A stretch of 64,000 bases of DNA from Aquilaria yunnanensis. Its lineage: Eukaryota > Streptophyta > Magnoliopsida > Malvales > Thymelaeaceae. Of the stretch, positions 1-11,746 are shown in pieces (the first letter of the stretch is position 1; each line of letters starts with the position of its first letter). The stretch lies in contig CM077594.1 in NCBI GenBank assembly GCA_039654915.1, positions 102,872,893 through 102,936,892 of the forward strand, read 5' to 3'. The notes beneath the pieces are model-generated. The model ran no database searches, was not told the origin of the DNA, and saw only the letters and a program-made list of their open reading frames with translations. A program made the position numbers and the translations under genes.

Positions 1-850
1 GAACCGGCGACGTCTTGCTTGATCGGGAACTTTCTTTTGTCTTCCCGTCCCTCAGTCCGAGATTTGGCCTGCTTATCGATTCAACAACTCCTTTGATTCC
101 GGCCAAATTTATCTCAAACACCCCGGCATTTCCCAACAGGTTCTTCCCGCTTTTCCTTCTCTGGTTCTTGCTTCCACTGCTCCTTGGAGGAGAAGAAACA
201 ACTTGTTGGGGTCTCAAGAATGATTCTATCAGAGTCCCTATGTTCTTGGATCTCAACTTCATCAGGAATTTCATTATGATCCCTCCACCTTCCCTTCGCT
301 TGCCTATGTTGGACCCCTTTCTGCAAGTTTATGAGGAGTAATCAGTCAATTGTTTAAGTGCCAAAAATTTATGGACTATGACTGATTTGCCAACAGCATC
401 TGCGGTTAGTTTCAACGATTACCTGCTCTCCCCTATCTCCGGAGCTGAGAGTGGTCTTGAACTCGAGAGCAGGGTATTCAGAAACCGGTTCACTGCCGGG
501 AACTGAACTCTGCTCTTTATTGTAGTCTTCTCGACTTTGCAGGGTTTCTCATCAGGGAATGAGGAGTTGTCTGAGGGGCTTTCTCCGGTGGACGGACCGA
601 CGAAGGCGACAGTGGATGAGAACGAAATCCGCAGCTGCAATTCGTTATCAGACGACTCTCTGTACTCATCATCATCAAAGCTGCTATAGCGATGTTGGGT
701 TGGTGCAGGCTCCAGGGCTATCTCGATATATGATTCGTTGTCCCAACCTTCGTCGTAGCAGCCAAGAAAGGATGTGCTATGGTTATGCAGGTCTGGATCT
801 ATGAGTTGGGTGGTTTCCATGATGCTTCGAGGCCAAGTGACTAAACCCAA
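1..850 (-). CDS. Membrane-associated kinase regulator (MAKR/BKI1)-like protein, two exons visible, cut by the left window edge
   Basis: Exon 1 runs from 850 down to 423 and ends ...GAGAGCAG|GTAATC. Exon 2 starts at 320 after an ACTTGCAG acceptor and stays open to base 1, so the C-terminus lies outside the window. The 102-bp intron (321-422) keeps the frame. The N-terminal half is acidic and serine-rich, with a YIEIALEPAP segment and an ELQLRISF segment that resemble the 'YI(D/E)...' and 'EF(E/Q)...S' motifs of MAKR/BKI1 proteins. Exon 2 adds a basic lysine/arginine-rich region and FEINLAGIKGVVESI. MAKR proteins are plant-specific, plasma-membrane-tethered regulators of receptor kinases such as BRI1. 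The start may be the ATG at 850 or the in-frame ATG at 820 (METTQ). The family call is from motif resemblance only; another plant-specific unknown protein remains possible. That it is a real spliced gene is more certain than its name. Confidence 0.55.
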
Positions 851-1378
851 AAGCAGGCAATTAAGTACTAGAAGGGGTGGGGTGGAGAAGGTTGGAGCAG
901 AAAAGAGACAAAAGGTGATCCTTTGGTTGAGGTCTTTTTTTTTTTTGGGAGCAAAACAGAGTGGAACAGACCATGAGATCAGAGTGGTTCACAATGCACG
1001 TGCATGGATTCACCCAATTCAATGGAGAATTTTCAGATGCCGGGAGTTATATTACTGAGAGCAAAATAATGGAGTTTTGGGTCCAAAAGAAATGTGATGA
1101 AGTTTACTTCACTACTCCATTTAAAAGTCAACAGCTTTGGACATTTCAGCGTTTGCTGTATTTTCTTGACCATCAATATAACAATATACGTGTGCAGATA
1201 ACCATCTGCTGCTTGTCCTGTTTTTATTTGCGAACACACAATTAATTACTTTTATGAAAAAATCAAAGGTGAAAAAAGGGGCCCCACGAAAAGGAGCAAT
1301 GACAAATTTTTAAAAGCGGAGTAGTGTCGGAGAGTGGCTGTTTGTTTGCTAGTTGAGTTGACACGGTCATCGGAACTA
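851..1378. other. 5' flank of the MAKR-like gene, no gene seen
   Basis: Between the start of the minus-strand gene and the left end of the large MULE there is no convincing ORF. This stretch should hold the 5' UTR and proximal promoter of the MAKR-like gene. A pyrimidine-rich tract on the gene's strand (T-run on plus near 934-945) is the only notable composition. Confidence 0.4.
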
Positions 1379-2073
1379 CCAAATTTACCACCAATGTCTT
1401 AGGTTGGGATCAAATATGCCACCAAAGTTTTTTTGGGTTCCAGTTTGCCACCAATATTTTTAAAATGGCACAAATCGCACACTGATGTTTTGAAATAGGG
1501 TGGGATATGCCACTAAAGGAAGTTTGGTCAGGAATATTTCATGAAATGCAAGGATATTCTATAATGAAGATGCTTGTGTGGCAAACAAAAGCAAAACAAC
1601 AGACTATGTCGGCAAAACACTAGGTTAAGGTGATCATAGAGAGAGATGGGTTTAGGATATAAGTTAAGGTTTATGTTGAATTTGTAGGAATTGGGGATTT
1701 GGGAACAAACTAGGAATTAGGCTTTGGGAAGCAAATCAGTGACTAGAGATAAGTTCATCGTCAAGTTCATCAAGGTCATTGACTGTTCATTCGAGTGGTG
1801 GAGACTTAGGAGAAACATATATGGTGTGATTGTGGGTTAGGAGTTGTGCAAAAAAAGTAATGGACATCAAAAAATCCAAGGTAACGCTTCATTGCTTGTC
1901 CAAAAGTAAGTGTTTTAATTTTTGATTGTCGTTTGGTTTATATAATGAAAGTAGATTTTAGGTAATGTTATAATTCATGTGGCCATTTTTCTATGATGTT
2001 TGTTGGTTCAGAGAATAGGTGGATGCAAGTTCTGGCATTGAGTAGATGGTGAATTCCCAATGTAAGCAAGTAA

Positions 2074-2402
2074 AAATATCAATCGGTTGCGTGATGAAAA
2101 TAGGTCACTTGCATTCATCAATCGAACACTTATGCAGAAGCTAGTAACTTTACAAAAGACATTGGAGGAACAAGTAAATGGTTCCGTCAAAGTTGATAAA
2201 GAAAAGGCAACATTGTGGAAAAGAAGGTGAGACCGTTTGATGAAAAGATGAAATTGGAGGAAGAAAAGAGAAAGCTGATAGAGGGGGGCTGGAGTTGGAG
2301 AAGAGTAATGCTGTTAAAACGAAGAAACTGTTGTACATGGTCATGTTGCTTATGGTTGTGTCTTGGTTTGCTATGTGTATTTTGTTCATTAGGTGTATGA
2401 CA
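2074..2402 (+). pseudogene. Remnant of a coiled-coil protein with a C-terminal membrane segment, inside the MULE
   Basis: Read in two frames, the plus strand encodes an asparagine/leucine/lysine-rich coiled-coil-like stretch (INRLRDENRSLAFINR, then LQKTLEEQ). After a stop and frame change comes a charged helix (MKLEEEKRKLIE), then LELEKSNAVKTKK, ending in a hydrophobic segment (MVMLLMVVSWFAMCILF) before a TAG at about 2400. A coiled coil followed by a C-terminal hydrophobic tail is common in plant GRF-zinc-finger-type proteins, but no zinc-finger cysteines are visible upstream. It is on the opposite strand to the MURA remnant, so it could be an accessory second gene of the MULE or a captured host fragment. 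Confidence 0.35.
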
Positions 2403-3533
2403 TAGTTATTTGTGAGTGTTCGTATTTACTTAGGGCAGGTGATAGGAATATTTTGTGTCGTATGTAGAGAGAAGTGTTGTAAGCCATTGTGAGCATAGAT
2501 GACATTTTTGTTACTCTATTTTGGTTGAAGTCAGTAATGGTATTTCGCCTTGGTTACGCATAATGTGTTCATTGCAAGTGTGATTCTATACCATGGTTGC
2601 ACAATGTTGTCATCAAATTTCACAGCCTTCCCACACTATAAAGTTTGAACCAAGATTAGTTCTTTCTACAAGTTTAATGTTCATAATGAATTGGAAGAAG
2701 GTATATTGTAACATATGAAAGTGTACTTTCATAATTAACATACTTTGCATTATAATTCATATCACAACTCTCATGTTCAGAACAAAAAACCTCAGATGCT
2801 GTTGTTTTTGACATTTAACTCATGACATGCACTGTTGACTGGAACTAAACTAACGAAATGGTAATGCTGCAACTTGGTGACTGTGCTAGCACAATCATCA
2901 TGTCTATTTACACGATGGTTCCAAGTCAACAGGGCATGATGTAGTTTGTGAATATTCTGGCATACTTGCAAAATTCTTCTTTCTAGACTAACCTATTGCT
3001 ATCTACAACAAGTACAAAATCATCAAAATTCCCCTTAAGTGTATGAGGGGACTATGGTTGACTTTGAGTGTCTCGCTTCTATACAATAATAGTCTGCACA
3101 AGATTTGTTGGCAGGCTTGATTGGGCACTTGAAGGTGTGCTTATTGAGGGACCATGTTTGCCATAACTCAAGATCTTTTGGCTTAGTCATCTAGGTTACA
3201 AGTGGACAAAAACACCAGAATGAGCATTAGAAAAAAACCAGTATAACCATTATAAAAACCATATGAGCACATGCCAAAATAATATGGTATTAGATCACCT
3301 ATCACATACATTATAAACCATGAAGCCTGTGTTTATATTGGTTAGAACACCAAGTCCATGCTCAAATTTCTTTTGTTTAGGTCATTTTGCCTTCACAATG
3401 TGTTTTTCTCCTCAAACTGATATTTTTGGCCTTCTATTGGTAGAAGGTCGAGTCCCAACAAATGGTCAAACCTTGTAAGACAAAGATAAAGGTTAAGGGC
3501 AGAATGAAAACAAAATAATATGAACTAACAAAG

Positions 3534-6360
3534 TCAGGTTTTATTCTTCTCAGCCTCTCTACTACCTACAGAAGTCTTGAGTGCACAAGTGCCCTTATTA
3601 TGTCCAAATTGATGACAAAGGCTGCAAATATTTTTTAGCCCTTTCCTTGACAACTTCCCATGGTCTTTTGGTTCATCAGGTTCTAATTTTCTCTTCTTCA
3701 TGAGTCTACCAGGCATTTTCTTAAGAAATGAGGGGGACAATGGAGATTAAGTTGGACCTTTACCAAGCATTTGGACCACTTATTAGTTGAAAGGCTTGCT
3801 CATAAGTTTCCAAGTACTTGTCTTTACTATAACATTCATATAGGTAATCATTTGGATCATAATTCCTGTCCAATATGCAGCATATTGCATGACAACATGG
3901 GATGCCCGACAAATCCCATTTTCTGCAAGAACAACTTCTCCCATCAAGTCTTATTGCATATTGAACCATACCGCATGTCACCTTATAGCCATTTTCACCA
4001 TTTTATGTAACCTCCCAACAATAGTGATCTTTGCCTTCCTCCTCCAGTTTTTTTCATAATTATATTCCTATGTTCTGTAGACCACTTATTAGCAACTCTA
4101 CATTTTTCACCAAATCTGCGTATGATGTCTGTCCTTATATGCTCTAACATTGAATAAATTACATTTTGCTTAGCTTTTAGCACATGCTCAACTCCATTGA
4201 ATGCCTCACATATGTTGTTACTATTGATATCACATTTGAATTGCTTGTCAAAGAAAGCTTTGCACCAATACTTCTGCAACTTTTAACACATTTCCCTTAA
4301 AAATAGGTGCACAGCTATCAATTGCCTCTAAAGCATCCTGAAATTGAGTGAGGCATGTATTGTTTGTAGCCGCCCAAAAAAGACATTTAAACGCTTCTCC
4401 TAGATATCTATGACCCAAATTTGCATAAATGTGTCGTGCGCAACTCCTATGCTATATATTATGGAGTAATGCCTCTACAGTAGGTATTAGGCCTCGTCAT
4501 TGCTTAAGTTTAATTTTTCTTCCAACTAATAAATATAAAAGACATGATGCTAAAAGGATGTGATTTTCAATCCAACCTAGTCAAACCATTTTAGCCTCAC
4601 ATATTTAAAATGTCATTGCATTTTTAACCTTGGTTTCAAAAAAAAAAAAAATAACAACAAAACTTGGGAATTTCATTTGCTAAATCAAGCTTGTATACCA
4701 AGTTTTGGTTTCTACAGGGCCATCTAACTAGCTACTATTTATGAAATTAAGAATATGGTGAATATTATACCTTTTGTTGGTCAGAGATGATTGCCTACCC
4801 ATAATTGTCTCCTATGCCAAGATCAATTATAAGTCTCTCCAAAAACCATGCCCAACAATGCTTGTTTTTTTACCTCTAAGATAGCCTAGGCTATTGGGAA
4901 CATTTGATCATTGGCATCCTTACCAATTGCAGTTAGTAATTTTTCCTTCACAACACTTTTCAAGAAGTAGCCATCCACACCAATGACATGCTTACAACTA
5001 GCCAAGACCCTTTCTTGCATGCATCAAAGCAAATATAGATTCGGTTGAAAATAGAAACTGACATATCTTGATTTGGTATTAGATCAAGCTCTATAGTACT
5101 TCATAGATTACACTTCAACATTTCATCGACATAGTCTCTTAATAAAATATACTTGTACTTGTAGTTCCCCTCAAGTTGGTTTCTCACAATTACCTTAACA
5201 TTCTTAATCATAGATACACTTACTTTAAGCTTTAGTTCATCCTTGAGTTTCCCTTTGAAAGGCTTGATTATCATTGAGGGTTCATCTCTCAAGATTTTTT
5301 TGATATTTTTTCGCCAACCACTTTGTTGTCATTAATTGAAGCTTTAATTTCTTACAACACTCGTGTGATTTTCTAATGCATTTGATTTACATACACTTCA
5401 AACTTCTATTGTATGACACCTAAATATGAAATGAGACATTTTTGTGAACATAGAAGCTCTAGCCTTTCAGGCTCATCACTTTAAACCAAACATCTTTATG
5501 ATTCTGAACAATATACTTTGTGGCAACTTCTTTGAATTCATTGTTGTCATAAAAAAGCATTCCAATTTGGAACTCAACTGTTTGACCATTATGACTGTAC
5601 TTCAAGAATTTACTTTTCCTAAAATGAATATTTGGTTCACTCTTTTTATCACCACTGTCTGCATCAATGTCTTCCACATGACCATCATCAGAATCTAAAT
5701 ATTTTTGTTTCATAATCGTCAGCTGCATCATTCACAAGATCTTCATCACTCTAACAATCACTCTATGAACAAGTGCCCTTTTCACTATCAAAGTCAAAGT
5801 CCTCATCTTTTTGATTCATTCTCTAATGCTTCAACTTATTCACAGTTCTTATTGAAAAGATTACCACATTCTCTTATATTTAACCTTGTTTCCTCGATTT
5901 TCTCATCATGATCATCTTCTACAAGCAAGTTCTCACTAGAAACATCCCTGATGCCCTTCCTATTAACCTTCTTTGATTTATTGGTCTCATTATTTGGGGT
6001 TGCCATTCCATGATCTGAGGCTTCCACTCCATGATATGCATCAACATTTCTCTCGCCTTCTATTGTAAACCCACATTCTTGACCATTAGCATCTTTTGTC
6101 TCTGGAATATCACTACCAATTGTTTTACAAGAAGAAGAAGTAGAAACAGAGGCATCATCTTTGCCAGAATCAGACTTACCTTCACCATGGTCCATATATA
6201 AATGCAACCGGCCTCTATCACATAGTTGCAAGAAAGCCTCTATAGCTATATATTCATTCCATATCAGCTTCATATCTTCAGGTTGGCCAAATTTTGTCCA
6301 TGTATTTTGGCAAAACACATTTTTCACATTCTGCAAACCTTTCATTCGAATGAATCCCAA
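3534..6360 (-). pseudogene. Decayed MURA-type (MuDR family) transposase
   Basis: Pieces of one transposase can be followed from high to low coordinates in changing frames. First is an N-terminal segment (5836-6360) rich in acidic residues. A MuDR N-terminal motif follows (5459-5731; FQIGMLFYDNNEFKEVA). Around 4890-5010 lies the MULE core, with VIGVDGYFLKS and LLTAIGKDANDQMFPIA running into a TAG where tryptophan is expected. CARHIYANLGHRYLGEAF follows at about 4380-4445, then a helical segment (3995-4279). A SWIM zinc finger comes next (3760-3981; CSCRKWDLSGIPCCHAI), and last a CCHC-like zinc knuckle (3534-3740; CSLCHQFGHNKGTC). Transposase, SWIM and zinc knuckle in this order is the standard MURA layout. 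Several stops and frameshifts separate the parts, so no functional protein can be made. It lies within the TIR-bounded element 1379-8996. Confidence 0.85.
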
Positions 6361-7386
6361 TAACTCTGTTCATTCACTAAAGTAATTAGAACCTATATAT
6401 ATCTCTAAGTTCACACCTTTATATTTATAAGGGAAGTACTGGAATCTTTCACCATGGTGGAGAAAATATTTGAAAAGAACTCTGTCTTTGCCATACAACT
6501 TGTAGTCACCAAAACAGACAAAACATTCCTTTGAGTTTAACATTTACTTTACTCAACTAGTAATGAAAACTCATACATGCCATCCTCACATCAGTAACAT
6601 TGATTACAATCTGTCCCCATTCAAAATTGACAAAACTCTCTACAACGTCAGACTCAAAAGAGACGTAACTTTAGGTACCAATGAAATATCTTTATCTCAC
6701 AACATAATCAACCAAAATAATCATTTTTTCAGTTCCAAACATTTTGTAATTGCTTCTCTTTACAATTTTTACAAAGCAAAAAATAGAGTACTTTTTCATA
6801 TAACAGCAACTCATACCTATCTTCATTGTTACCGCGCTATGATGCTTCCTTCGCCATCGCCTTTAACTGTTGATCCTCAAAATTATCAACAATTTCTATT
6901 TTCTCATACCTTCTTCATTAATTCGGCCTAATTTTGATTTTACTCTAACAAATCTAAACCTAATTGTTCCTTGGTATTTCCCTTCTCATTTTGGTAGGAG
7001 GAGATAGGTTTTCTATTGCCACATAAGTGCCCACTGTCAACCTTCCGTTTACACATTATTAAAACGGGTAAAATCCACCGGGGGTCACCTAGCTTATTTT
7101 TTTGTCCTAAACGGGTACCTTACCTTCAAATTGTCCTACCGAGGTATCTTACCTCTTATCGCGTGTCCTGTTTAACTACTTTCCGTTAATTTCAGAATTA
7201 TATCTAACAGAAAATGCTGATGTGGCATTAATTAATATTAAAATAAATATAAAATAGTAATTTTAGTCCCCAAACATTTTCCAATTAATGATTTTAAACC
7301 TTTCAAACTTTCTAAACATCAATATCAAACCCAAAATTTTAAAATTTTTCATTCTAACCACAAAAATATCAAAAAACTAACCCAAA

Positions 7387-8532
7387 TTAACAAACAATTA
7401 ACTCGAAATGGCAAACAAAAACCAGATCTGGGCGAACCAAGTTCGCAAACTGATGTACCCCCGATTCGGTGCTCCTCCGTCGGCGAACCAACGATTGGTG
7501 ACTGGGGCTAGGCTCGTCAATGGTGCAGCGACAATATCTGGAAGGGTAGGCGGCTGAAGACGACAATGGCGGCGACCCTTGGAGGTGGAGCGGGCGGTGG
7601 TTGGCAGCGGATGGGACTGTGAGGGCTGGAGGCGGTAACGGCGTGGGAGCTTCCGGCTGCGCACAGGCGGTTGGGCGGATGGGAGCTGCCGGCTGCGCGC
7701 GGGGGGCTGGGCAGCTGGCGGTGCTTGGAGGCGACGAACGGCGCGACGGAAGTTGAAGCGCTGAGGGAAGAGGAAGTAGGGGTGATGGCGGTGCGAGGAA
7801 AAAAATTGGGTTTCTGGGGATGAGCGATGCCTGAATCTTGAAGTCTTGGCCTTGTCCTTTTGGAGGTGGAGCGGGCGGTGGTTGGCAGCGGACGGAACTG
7901 TGAGGGCTGGAGGCGGTAACGGCGTGGGAGCTTCCGGCTGCGCACGGGCGGTTGGGCGGATGGGAGCTGCCGGCTGCGCGCGGGGGGCTGGGCAGCTGGC
8001 GGTGCTTGGAGGCGACGAACGGCGCGACGGAAGTTGAAGCGCCGAGGGAAGAGGAAGTAGGGGTGATGGCGGTGCGAGGAAAAAAATTGGGTTTCTGGGG
8101 ATGAGCGATGCCTGAATCTTGAAGTCTTGGCCTTGTCCTTTTGGAGGTGGAGCGGGCGGTGGTTGGCAGCGGACGGAACTGTGAGGGCTGGAGGCGGTAA
8201 CGGCGTGGGAGCTTCCGGCTGCGCACGGGCGGTTGGGCGGATGGGAGCTGCCGGCTGCGCGCGGGGGGCTGGGCAGCTGGCGGTGCTTGGAGGCGACGAA
8301 CGGCGCGACGGAAGTTGAAGCGCCGAGGGAAGAGGAAGTAGGGGTGATGGCGGTGCGAGGAAAAAAATTGGGTTTCTGGGGATGAGCGATGCCTGAATCT
8401 TGAAGTCTTGGCCTTGTCCTTTCTCTCTCCGCCATCCATCGCCACCCTATCCTTCATTTCTCCTTCATCGGCCTCTACCTTGTCTGCTCGCCGTCCGATT
8501 GGGTTTGCCCAGATCTGGTTTTTGTTTGCCAT
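7387..8532 (-). other. 381-codon proline/serine-rich ORF spanning the nested MULE from one TIR into the other
   Basis: An ATG inside the right TIR opens a frame that continues through all three 281-bp repeats and stops inside the left TIR. Its first residues (MANKNQIWAN) and last residues read opposite strands of the same TIR sequence. The product is repetitive and rich in Pro, Ser, Arg and Ala, with no recognisable domain. The antisense frames are also open for long distances because the sequence is GC-rich, so this may be a compositional accident. A second long minus-strand frame (7398-8435) overlaps it. Confidence 0.25.
7581..8423. repeat. Three tandem copies of a 281-bp GC-rich unit
   Basis: Copies lie at 7581-7861, 7862-8142 and 8143-8423, each starting GGAGGTGGAGCGGGCGGTGG. 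Copies 2 and 3 are almost identical; copy 1 differs at a few positions (for example GGATGGGACTG against GGACGGAACTG). The exact 281-bp spacing and the identity gradient suggest stepwise duplication within the nested MULE. The unit could be a captured gene fragment, but I do not recognise it. Confidence 0.9.
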
Positions 8533-8996
8533 TTCGAGTTAATTGTTTGTTAATTTGGGTTAGTTTTTGATATTTTGTGGTTAGAATGAAAAATTTTAAA
8601 ATTTTGGGTTTGATATTGATGTTTAGGAAGTTTGAAAGGTTTAAAATCATTAATTGGAAATGTTTGGGGACTAAAATTACTATTTTATATTTATTTTAAT
8701 ATTAATTAATGCCACATCAGCATTTTCCGTTAGATATAACTTTGAAATTAACGGAAAGTAGTTAGACAGGACACGCGATAAGAGGTAAGGTACCTCGGTA
8801 GGACAATTTGAAGGTAAGGTACCCGTTTAGGACAAAAAAATAAGCTAGGTGACCCCTGGTGGATTTTACCCTTATTAAAACTAACCCCCGAGTGGCTGAC
8901 TTGCACCCTTTTGAAAACATTGGTGGGAAATTAGAACAAAAAAAAAACTTTGGTGGCATATTTGGTTATAACCTAAAATATTGGTGGTAAATTTGA

Positions 8997-9735
8997 TATT
9001 TTTATCTAATATCAATTTCAACTGCAAAGCTAATCTTATTGTGGACTTACATAATTTGGCCTGGGCAAATCGTGCTTTTTAATCTAATCAACTTCATTTT
9101 CGAAAAAGATCAAGCAGAGGGTTCCATTCACAATCCTGTGACAAAATAAAGCATCGATTACGAAAGATCATCGTCAGCATCAGTTCAGTTTTAGAATAAA
9201 TAATCTCGTGTCAGAAAATTAATAATGGTGATGGTCTGGATCTAGGTCTGGTTTAATGTCCCATGCATGATATGGTGTGCTTCTTTATGGGCTAATGGAT
9301 TGTCCGCATTTATGGGCTCATGGTCAATGGCTATGTGAAGCCGCATGGGTCGTCTTCTTCATAGTGGTATTACCACAACAGGATCCCCTTTAATCTATAT
9401 TATAGTCAAGGAAGACAACCTAATTAATTTTTTTAATAATTATGTTGCTCTTGCAAAAAAATTCAAAAAACTAAATTGTATAAATTTATGCATCAAATAA
9501 TGAGTCGACTTACGATTACTCAAAATTGCATTTTTGTTTTTGTTTTGTTAATGTTCTGTGATCTGTTTCGTCGGGCATTAATGTGGGCTTGCTATTTAAC
9601 GAAGTTTGGTTTCTCAAGATCCAACATATTATATATCTTGGTATATGATTACTTTTACAGAATACTTTATTACTTTAGAACTATGCTTAAATCCTCAAAA
9701 ACATCCTTCTAACCTTCTTGAGTTGACCATTTAAG
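8997..9735. other. Intergenic DNA, no gene seen
   Basis: AT-rich sequence with no supported ORF or repeat boundary. It lies between the right end of the large MULE and a hAT-type element. Confidence 0.4.
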
Positions 9736-10386
9736 TAGGGATGTAAACGAATAACGTGTTCAGTGAACTATTTGACAGAAGTTTGTTTATGTTCATTTAT
9801 TTAGTTAAATGAACAAATATGAATAAAATTTTCTCTTTGATTAGTTAAACAAATGAATACGAATAATGTTCCGTTCGTTCATTTACGTTCATGAACCATT
9901 GGATTATTGTTCATTTATATTTATTTGTTCGCCTATATCTATTTGTTTGTTTATTTATATATTAGCTGTGCATTTATTATAATATATATTTTATATATCA
10001 TATATTTTTATTAGTATCCATCTACTTCATGCCACATGATTATGCTCAGCCCCAACCTCTCCCAAATTAATCTATTGTATTTGTTTTCCCAAATATAATC
10101 AATCATTTCCCTCACAGCATGAACCTGTTATAGCACAAAGTCAAACCCCATAATCCTAACCCATAATCTCTCTCACCATCACCTATTACCCTGTCAACCA
10201 TGGCTAGACTTGCTCCAATTTAAATTAATGGTAGTTATCTGTTTTAATAGTTCGTGTTTTTTTACTAATAAGCGAACAAACACGAATAGAGGAATTGTAT
10301 TTGTTTATTGTTTGTGTTCATTAAAACTTAAACGAACGAATACAAATATTGCTTGTTCATGTTTGTTCGGTTTATTTACAGCCCTA
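9736..10386. mobile_element. Non-autonomous hAT-type element (651 bp)
   Basis: It starts TAGGGATGTAAACGAA and ends TTTACAGCCCTA, so the termini are TAGGG(A/C)TGTAAA inverted repeats. An 8-bp flanking duplication is CATTTAAG on the left (9728-9735) and CACTTAAG on the right (10387-10394), 7 of 8 matching, as expected for an ageing hAT insertion. The subterminal regions carry many GTTCATTTA/GAACAAA-type repeats. No transposase is encoded. Confidence 0.8.
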
Positions 10387-11194
10387 CACTTAAGCCCCTG
10401 GATTTTAACTCAAACCATTTTAACCCCTGGACTTTTTCAGATAGACCAACTTAGCCCCTCAAATGCAGCCATCAAAACAAAGAGGCTTCACGAATCATGC
10501 TTCATCCAAAATTATTGGTCCCAATTTCTATTCTGAGATATCCAATTTTATCATCCACTTCCTTAATTAGAATGTTCAACATAATATTTTGGCTATTATA
10601 TCTCTAATTTAATATGTTGAAAAAGTTGAATTACAAAAATATAGAGGTATTAAATAAGGGATCAGATTGGTACAATATTCATTTTGACCATTAAAAGACT
10701 TCATTTGTTGTATTTTACTTCAACCATGAGCTTTTCTCTAGTGGATAAATAATTTTGGGACGGAGTAGAATAGGGATGATCATGGATCATGTAGTAGAAT
10801 AGGACTAATTCAGTCGATTTACACAAGTTTGAGTGGTTCATACTTGATTGGATGATTGAAAGATGAATGGCTTAGTGGTCAAACGCAGAAAAGGTTGAAG
10901 GTTGATTGAGGATTGAATCCTTAGAATTATTCCTTACCTTCCAACTTTTTGCATTTGCATCCACCGGGATGACTTTGAAACTGGCTATGACTTTCGAACG
11001 CGTAAAGAAAAACGTAGTCATTAACTCCCCGGGCATAGTTTTTGAAGGAAATGGAATTTGTAAGCAGCAACTTACTATGGAATCGATCTGATTTTGATGT
11101 GGAAATTTGTAGTTGAAAGAAATAAAGTTCCATCGATCGAGAATATAAACGTCGATTAATACATTACATTACATAAAGAGCACCAAAGCTAAGA
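10387..11194. other. 3' flank of the CML gene, no gene seen
   Basis: The left part (about 10395-10470) has repeated 'CCCCTGGA-TTTAAC' phrases like those in degenerate MULE TIRs, but no matching opposite arm was found. The stretch from about 11130 to 11194 should contain the 3' UTR of the minus-strand CML gene. Confidence 0.35.
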
Positions 11195-11746
11195 TCAAGA
11201 GCCGCGGACAAGAACACCCTGCATCATGTCCTTGAACTCGAAGAAATCAACTAGGCCGTCCTGGTTGCGGTCCACCGACCCAATCATCTGTCTCACTCTG
11301 TCGATCTCTCTTCCCTCAGGCAAGCCCAATTTCCCCAACACCGCCTGCAACTCGCTGGCTGAGATGAATCCGTCGCCATCCTCGTCGAACACCTTGAATG
11401 CCTCCGTCAAATCCGACTCCGCCTGCCAGGCGGCCGAGCTCTCGTTCCCGTCCATACCGAAGAAAGCCTCGTCGAGGGACTTGTGGAGGGCGTCGAAGTC
11501 TTCGTAGGTGAGGCCGATGTTACCGGGCTTGATGAAGGAGCTGACGGTGGTTTCCAATTCGGAGGTGTTGGTTTCGAGGCCCAAGCGGGTGAGAGCGAGG
11601 TTGAGCTCATGGACGGTGATGAGGCCGTCGCCATTCTTGTCGAAGAGGTCGAAAATGCGGCGGAGGCGGACGGCGTTGAGGCTGGGACTGCTGCGGAGGC
11701 GGAAGGAGGAGGAGCGGCGTTGGTCGCCATTGGCGGTGGACTCCAT
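11195..11746 (-). CDS. Calmodulin-like protein, CML42/CML43 type
   Basis: An intronless 183-residue protein. A serine-rich N-terminal extension of about 25 residues precedes the first EF-hand loop DKNGDGLITVHE (36-47). The second EF-hand region (about 73-84, KPGNIGLTYEDF) has lost the acidic ligands. The third loop is DEDGDGFISASE (121-132) and the fourth DRNQDGLVDFFE (159-170). Three working hands with a degenerate second hand, about 180-190 residues, and the LGL spacer phrases fit Arabidopsis CML42/CML43. Proteins of this type bind calcium in the cytosol or nucleus and relay calcium signals in defence and trichome branching. The start is the first ATG in frame (MESTANGDQ); the upstream sequence is purine-rich 5' UTR-like. 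The gene is GC-rich relative to its flanks. Confidence 0.9.
   Translation of the reverse strand: MESTANGDQRRSSSFRLRSSPSLNAVRLRRIFDLFDKNGDGLITVHELNLALTRLGLETNTSELETTVSSFIKPGNIGLTYEDFDALHKSLDEAFFGMDGNESSAAWQAESDLTEAFKVFDEDGDGFISASELQAVLGKLGLPEGREIDRVRQMIGSVDRNQDGLVDFFEFKDMMQGVLVRGS

Larger units (their letters stand above)
7066..8871. mobile_element. Nested non-autonomous MULE with ~370-bp TIRs and perfect 10-bp TSD, inserted in the TIR of another MULE
   Basis: The ends GGGTAAAATCCACC...GGTGGATTTTACCC are inverted repeats that stay closely matched for about 370 bp (7066-7438 versus 8502-8871). The insertion is flanked by identical 10-bp direct repeats TTATTAAAAC at 7056-7065 and 8872-8881, the TSD size of Mutator-like elements. 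The high TIR identity and intact TSD indicate a much younger insertion than the host element. The interior is GC-rich, unlike its surroundings, and consists mainly of a 281-bp unit in three tandem copies. No transposase is present, so it must depend on another MULE for movement. Confidence 0.9.
1379..8996 (-). mobile_element. Old autonomous-type Mutator-like element (MULE) with long TIRs and a decayed MURA gene; contains a nested MULE
   Basis: The left end (CCAAATTTACCACCAAT from 1379) reappears as the reverse complement of the right end (to about 8996). The two arms share the ordered landmarks AAATATGCCACCAAAGTTTTTT and a second CACCAAT block, and match imperfectly over roughly 120 bp and patchily beyond. 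The right arm is split by the nested MULE at 7066-8871: sequence just left of that insertion (about 6960-7055) continues the match to the left arm. Inside is a minus-strand MURA-type transposase remnant (3534-6360) and a plus-strand coiled-coil ORF remnant (about 2074-2402). No convincing 9-11 bp target-site duplication is visible at the outer ends, consistent with age. Long TIRs plus a MURA protein define the Mutator superfamily. Confidence 0.75.

Noticed and set aside
15..341. Plus-strand 108-codon hydrophobic ORF
   Set aside because: It is antisense to exon 2 of the MAKR-like gene, which has a good acceptor and keeps frame with exon 1.
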